NCBI RefSeq assembly: GCF_947623445.1
Contig: NC_135245.1
Location: 1,371,501-1,435,500, forward strand
Origin: Clavelina lepadiformis
Lineage: Eukaryota > Chordata > Ascidiacea > Aplousobranchia > Clavelinidae
Length of the DNA: 64,000 nt
Direction: 5' to 3'
The first letter of the stretch is position 1, and the number at the start of each line of letters is the position of its first letter. The notes beneath the pieces were generated by a model that had not been told where the DNA came from, did no database searches, and was given only the letters and a program-made list of their open reading frames with translations. Below, piece by piece: positions 62,443 through 64,000 of the stretch. Made by a program: the position numbers and the translations under genes.

Positions 62443-64000
62443 AATTAATCTGTTAATAATTCACGCCACAAAACCCTATAAAAATAGAGATTTTTAAAGT
62501 TAAAAAGTGTGTTAATTTTTGCATACATCTTACCTTATGGAACTTATAGTCGAATATTAACAGGGGTTATTAATAAATTTGTAGTTGTACAGTAGCAGGT
62601 AGTACAGAGATATTATAATTTATCAGTACCTGACTTGAAATGTTTAGATTATATGTGTCAAAATATTTTGTAGTAACCATAGTAACCATAGTAACCATTT
62701 ACACTCTAGGACTCTAGTTAATTATAGCTAAGCCATACTATAGTATCAGATAACGATTACAACCATAGTCTAGCGGCAGCATTAAGAGCTAACGTTTTAA
62801 CAGGAAATAAATTATTTCAAAAACGTGGGAGTAACCTGCAACCATTTCCGGAAAGTACAGTCATCTCTCGTGATACATGAGTCATGCAACAGAAATACAC
62901 CGAAAAGTTTACAAATTTGCATGACGCACAAATCTATGATTCACGACGAGGTCTTTCATCGTCGAACGTAAATATTTTTCTGTTACATCCTGTATAATTG
63001 AAGTATGGCAAAGCTAAGGTAAATTGGATATTGATATGATATTGTCAACAACAACTGACAATCAAAAGTAAAGATCGAGCAGGAGTTAAACCTCATATCT
63101 ATAGGATGAAGGCCTACACCACATATGTGTAGTAATGTATATATCTATAATGATTTATCGGTAACTAAATTCTACTCTAGCTTTGTAAGTGAACAACTGA
63201 CTTCGTATAATAGGCTATTTTTCAATATAATCCAAACAACATTGTAATCTTTATAAGTTCCTATACTAATAGCCTGCCCCCTTACAAGCTGAGCCAATTA
63301 GTTCCCAGTAGTATTGAACCTTTATGCTACGCTTTTACCTGAAGTAAATGATAAGAAAACATTTATTGACTGTCTTATCAGCTAACTGGTTCATGGCTAC
63401 ACTGACAGTGAACCATTTACAATTAGATTCCAGTACAAAGAACTAGACGTACTTATACTGCTGGAAGAAATATTTGTTTTTATAAATGTGTACCCTGTGG
63501 GCATTACTAAGAAACTATATCGTTATCTCATGTGATACCTAAGTCACGCAAACTAAGAAAGCAGTCAATATGACGCAACCGATTTAAAAAACGTGTAGGA
63601 TATGACGTATGCTTAACTTTGATTCGCAACGAATTCTTCTATTGGTAAACACAATTGTTTTAGTATCACAATAACCTACAGGCCAATAACCCCATGTGCC
63701 CAATGACATAGCTGAGATTCTATTGATGTCTATGTCATATGATATGATGTCTATGTCATATCGTTTAACGACGTTTAAAAGTGATCACTGTAGGCTACGT
63801 TCGATTCTTTTTCAAAACAACATTGAGGTGAAGTTTCTAGTAACTCGGCTCTAAGTGTCTTAAGCTTGGTCACACATTTTACTAACAGTAGGCTATAATT
63901 TTCTTACAGAGTTTCTTAATTTATCTAGACACGAACTTCGTCTTTTAAACTAAAGTTTACTGAAAAATGCAAAATTAACTTTTTTTTACTCAAATTAACA
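62443..64000. other. 1.56 kb right-edge stretch, no gene seen
   Basis: AT-rich. Holds a 9-bp tandem repeat AGTAACCAT (three copies, 62672-62698) and a short direct repeat GATGTCTATGTCATAT near 63725-63762. The first about 100 bases should contain the promoter of the LU gene at 62442. Confidence 0.5.

Noticed and set aside
62690-63660. Possible weak direct repeat of about 0.7 kb period at the right edge
   Set aside because: Only short blocks such as TCATGCAA versus TCACGCAA agree; not above what AT-rich DNA gives by chance.
1-64000. tRNA, rRNA, CRISPR arrays, operons and bacterial signals
   Set aside because: No cloverleaf, rRNA or regular spacer array was seen, and the splice structure shows the DNA is metazoan.

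Overview
This is a eukaryotic window. The DNA is AT-rich, genes are compact and split by short GT-AG introns, and every gene family seen is a metazoan membrane or surface family. The compact layout, the single CDON/BOC-type gene and the divergent claudin-like and Ly6-like families suggest a tunicate of the Ciona type. That is inference from content and was not checked by any search.

Left third (about 1-18 kb): a cluster of six small four-pass claudin/PMP22-like genes at 1829-2426 (-), 3588-4641 (+), 6780-7624 (+), 10030-10747 (-), 11721-12761 (-) and 17224-17897 (-). All six have two exons, the same phase-1 intron after TM3 begins, Trp at residue 30, a GLW-C-C signature and a G(F/Y)S(Y/F)x(L/I)GW motif before TM4. 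The two plus-strand members carry long glycine-rich C-terminal tails. A P-element-type transposase remnant lies at the left edge. A decayed transposon-like ORF of unassigned family lies at 14.4-15.9 kb.

Middle (about 18-34.4 kb): a repeat-rich 6.6 kb stretch, then the 3' portion of a CDON/BOC-type Hedgehog co-receptor gene (24510-33490, +; ten visible coding exons). These encode three fibronectin-III domains, one transmembrane helix and a long cytoplasmic tail. The Ig-domain exons expected upstream were not recognised. One intron holds a foldback element with a perfect 9-bp target-site duplication.

Right part (about 35-62.5 kb): eight Ly6/uPAR (LU, three-finger) genes. Every LU domain is split over two exons, five cysteines in each, and all introns are phase 1. 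On the plus strand are two single-domain GPI-type genes (35.1 and 46.4 kb) and three tandemly duplicated multi-domain genes (37.9, 43.0 and 51.5 kb). The multi-domain genes have proline-rich linkers and two, two and three LU domains. On the minus strand is a triplet of single-domain genes (55.9, 59.3 and 61.6 kb); the last has a premature stop. An intronless coiled-coil gene of unknown function (48061-49059) sits inside the cluster.

Together the window is two expanding families of small surface proteins (junction-type tetraspans and mostly GPI-anchored three-finger proteins) flanking one developmental receptor gene. The stretches between genes hold MITE-like elements, tandem duplications and microsatellites.
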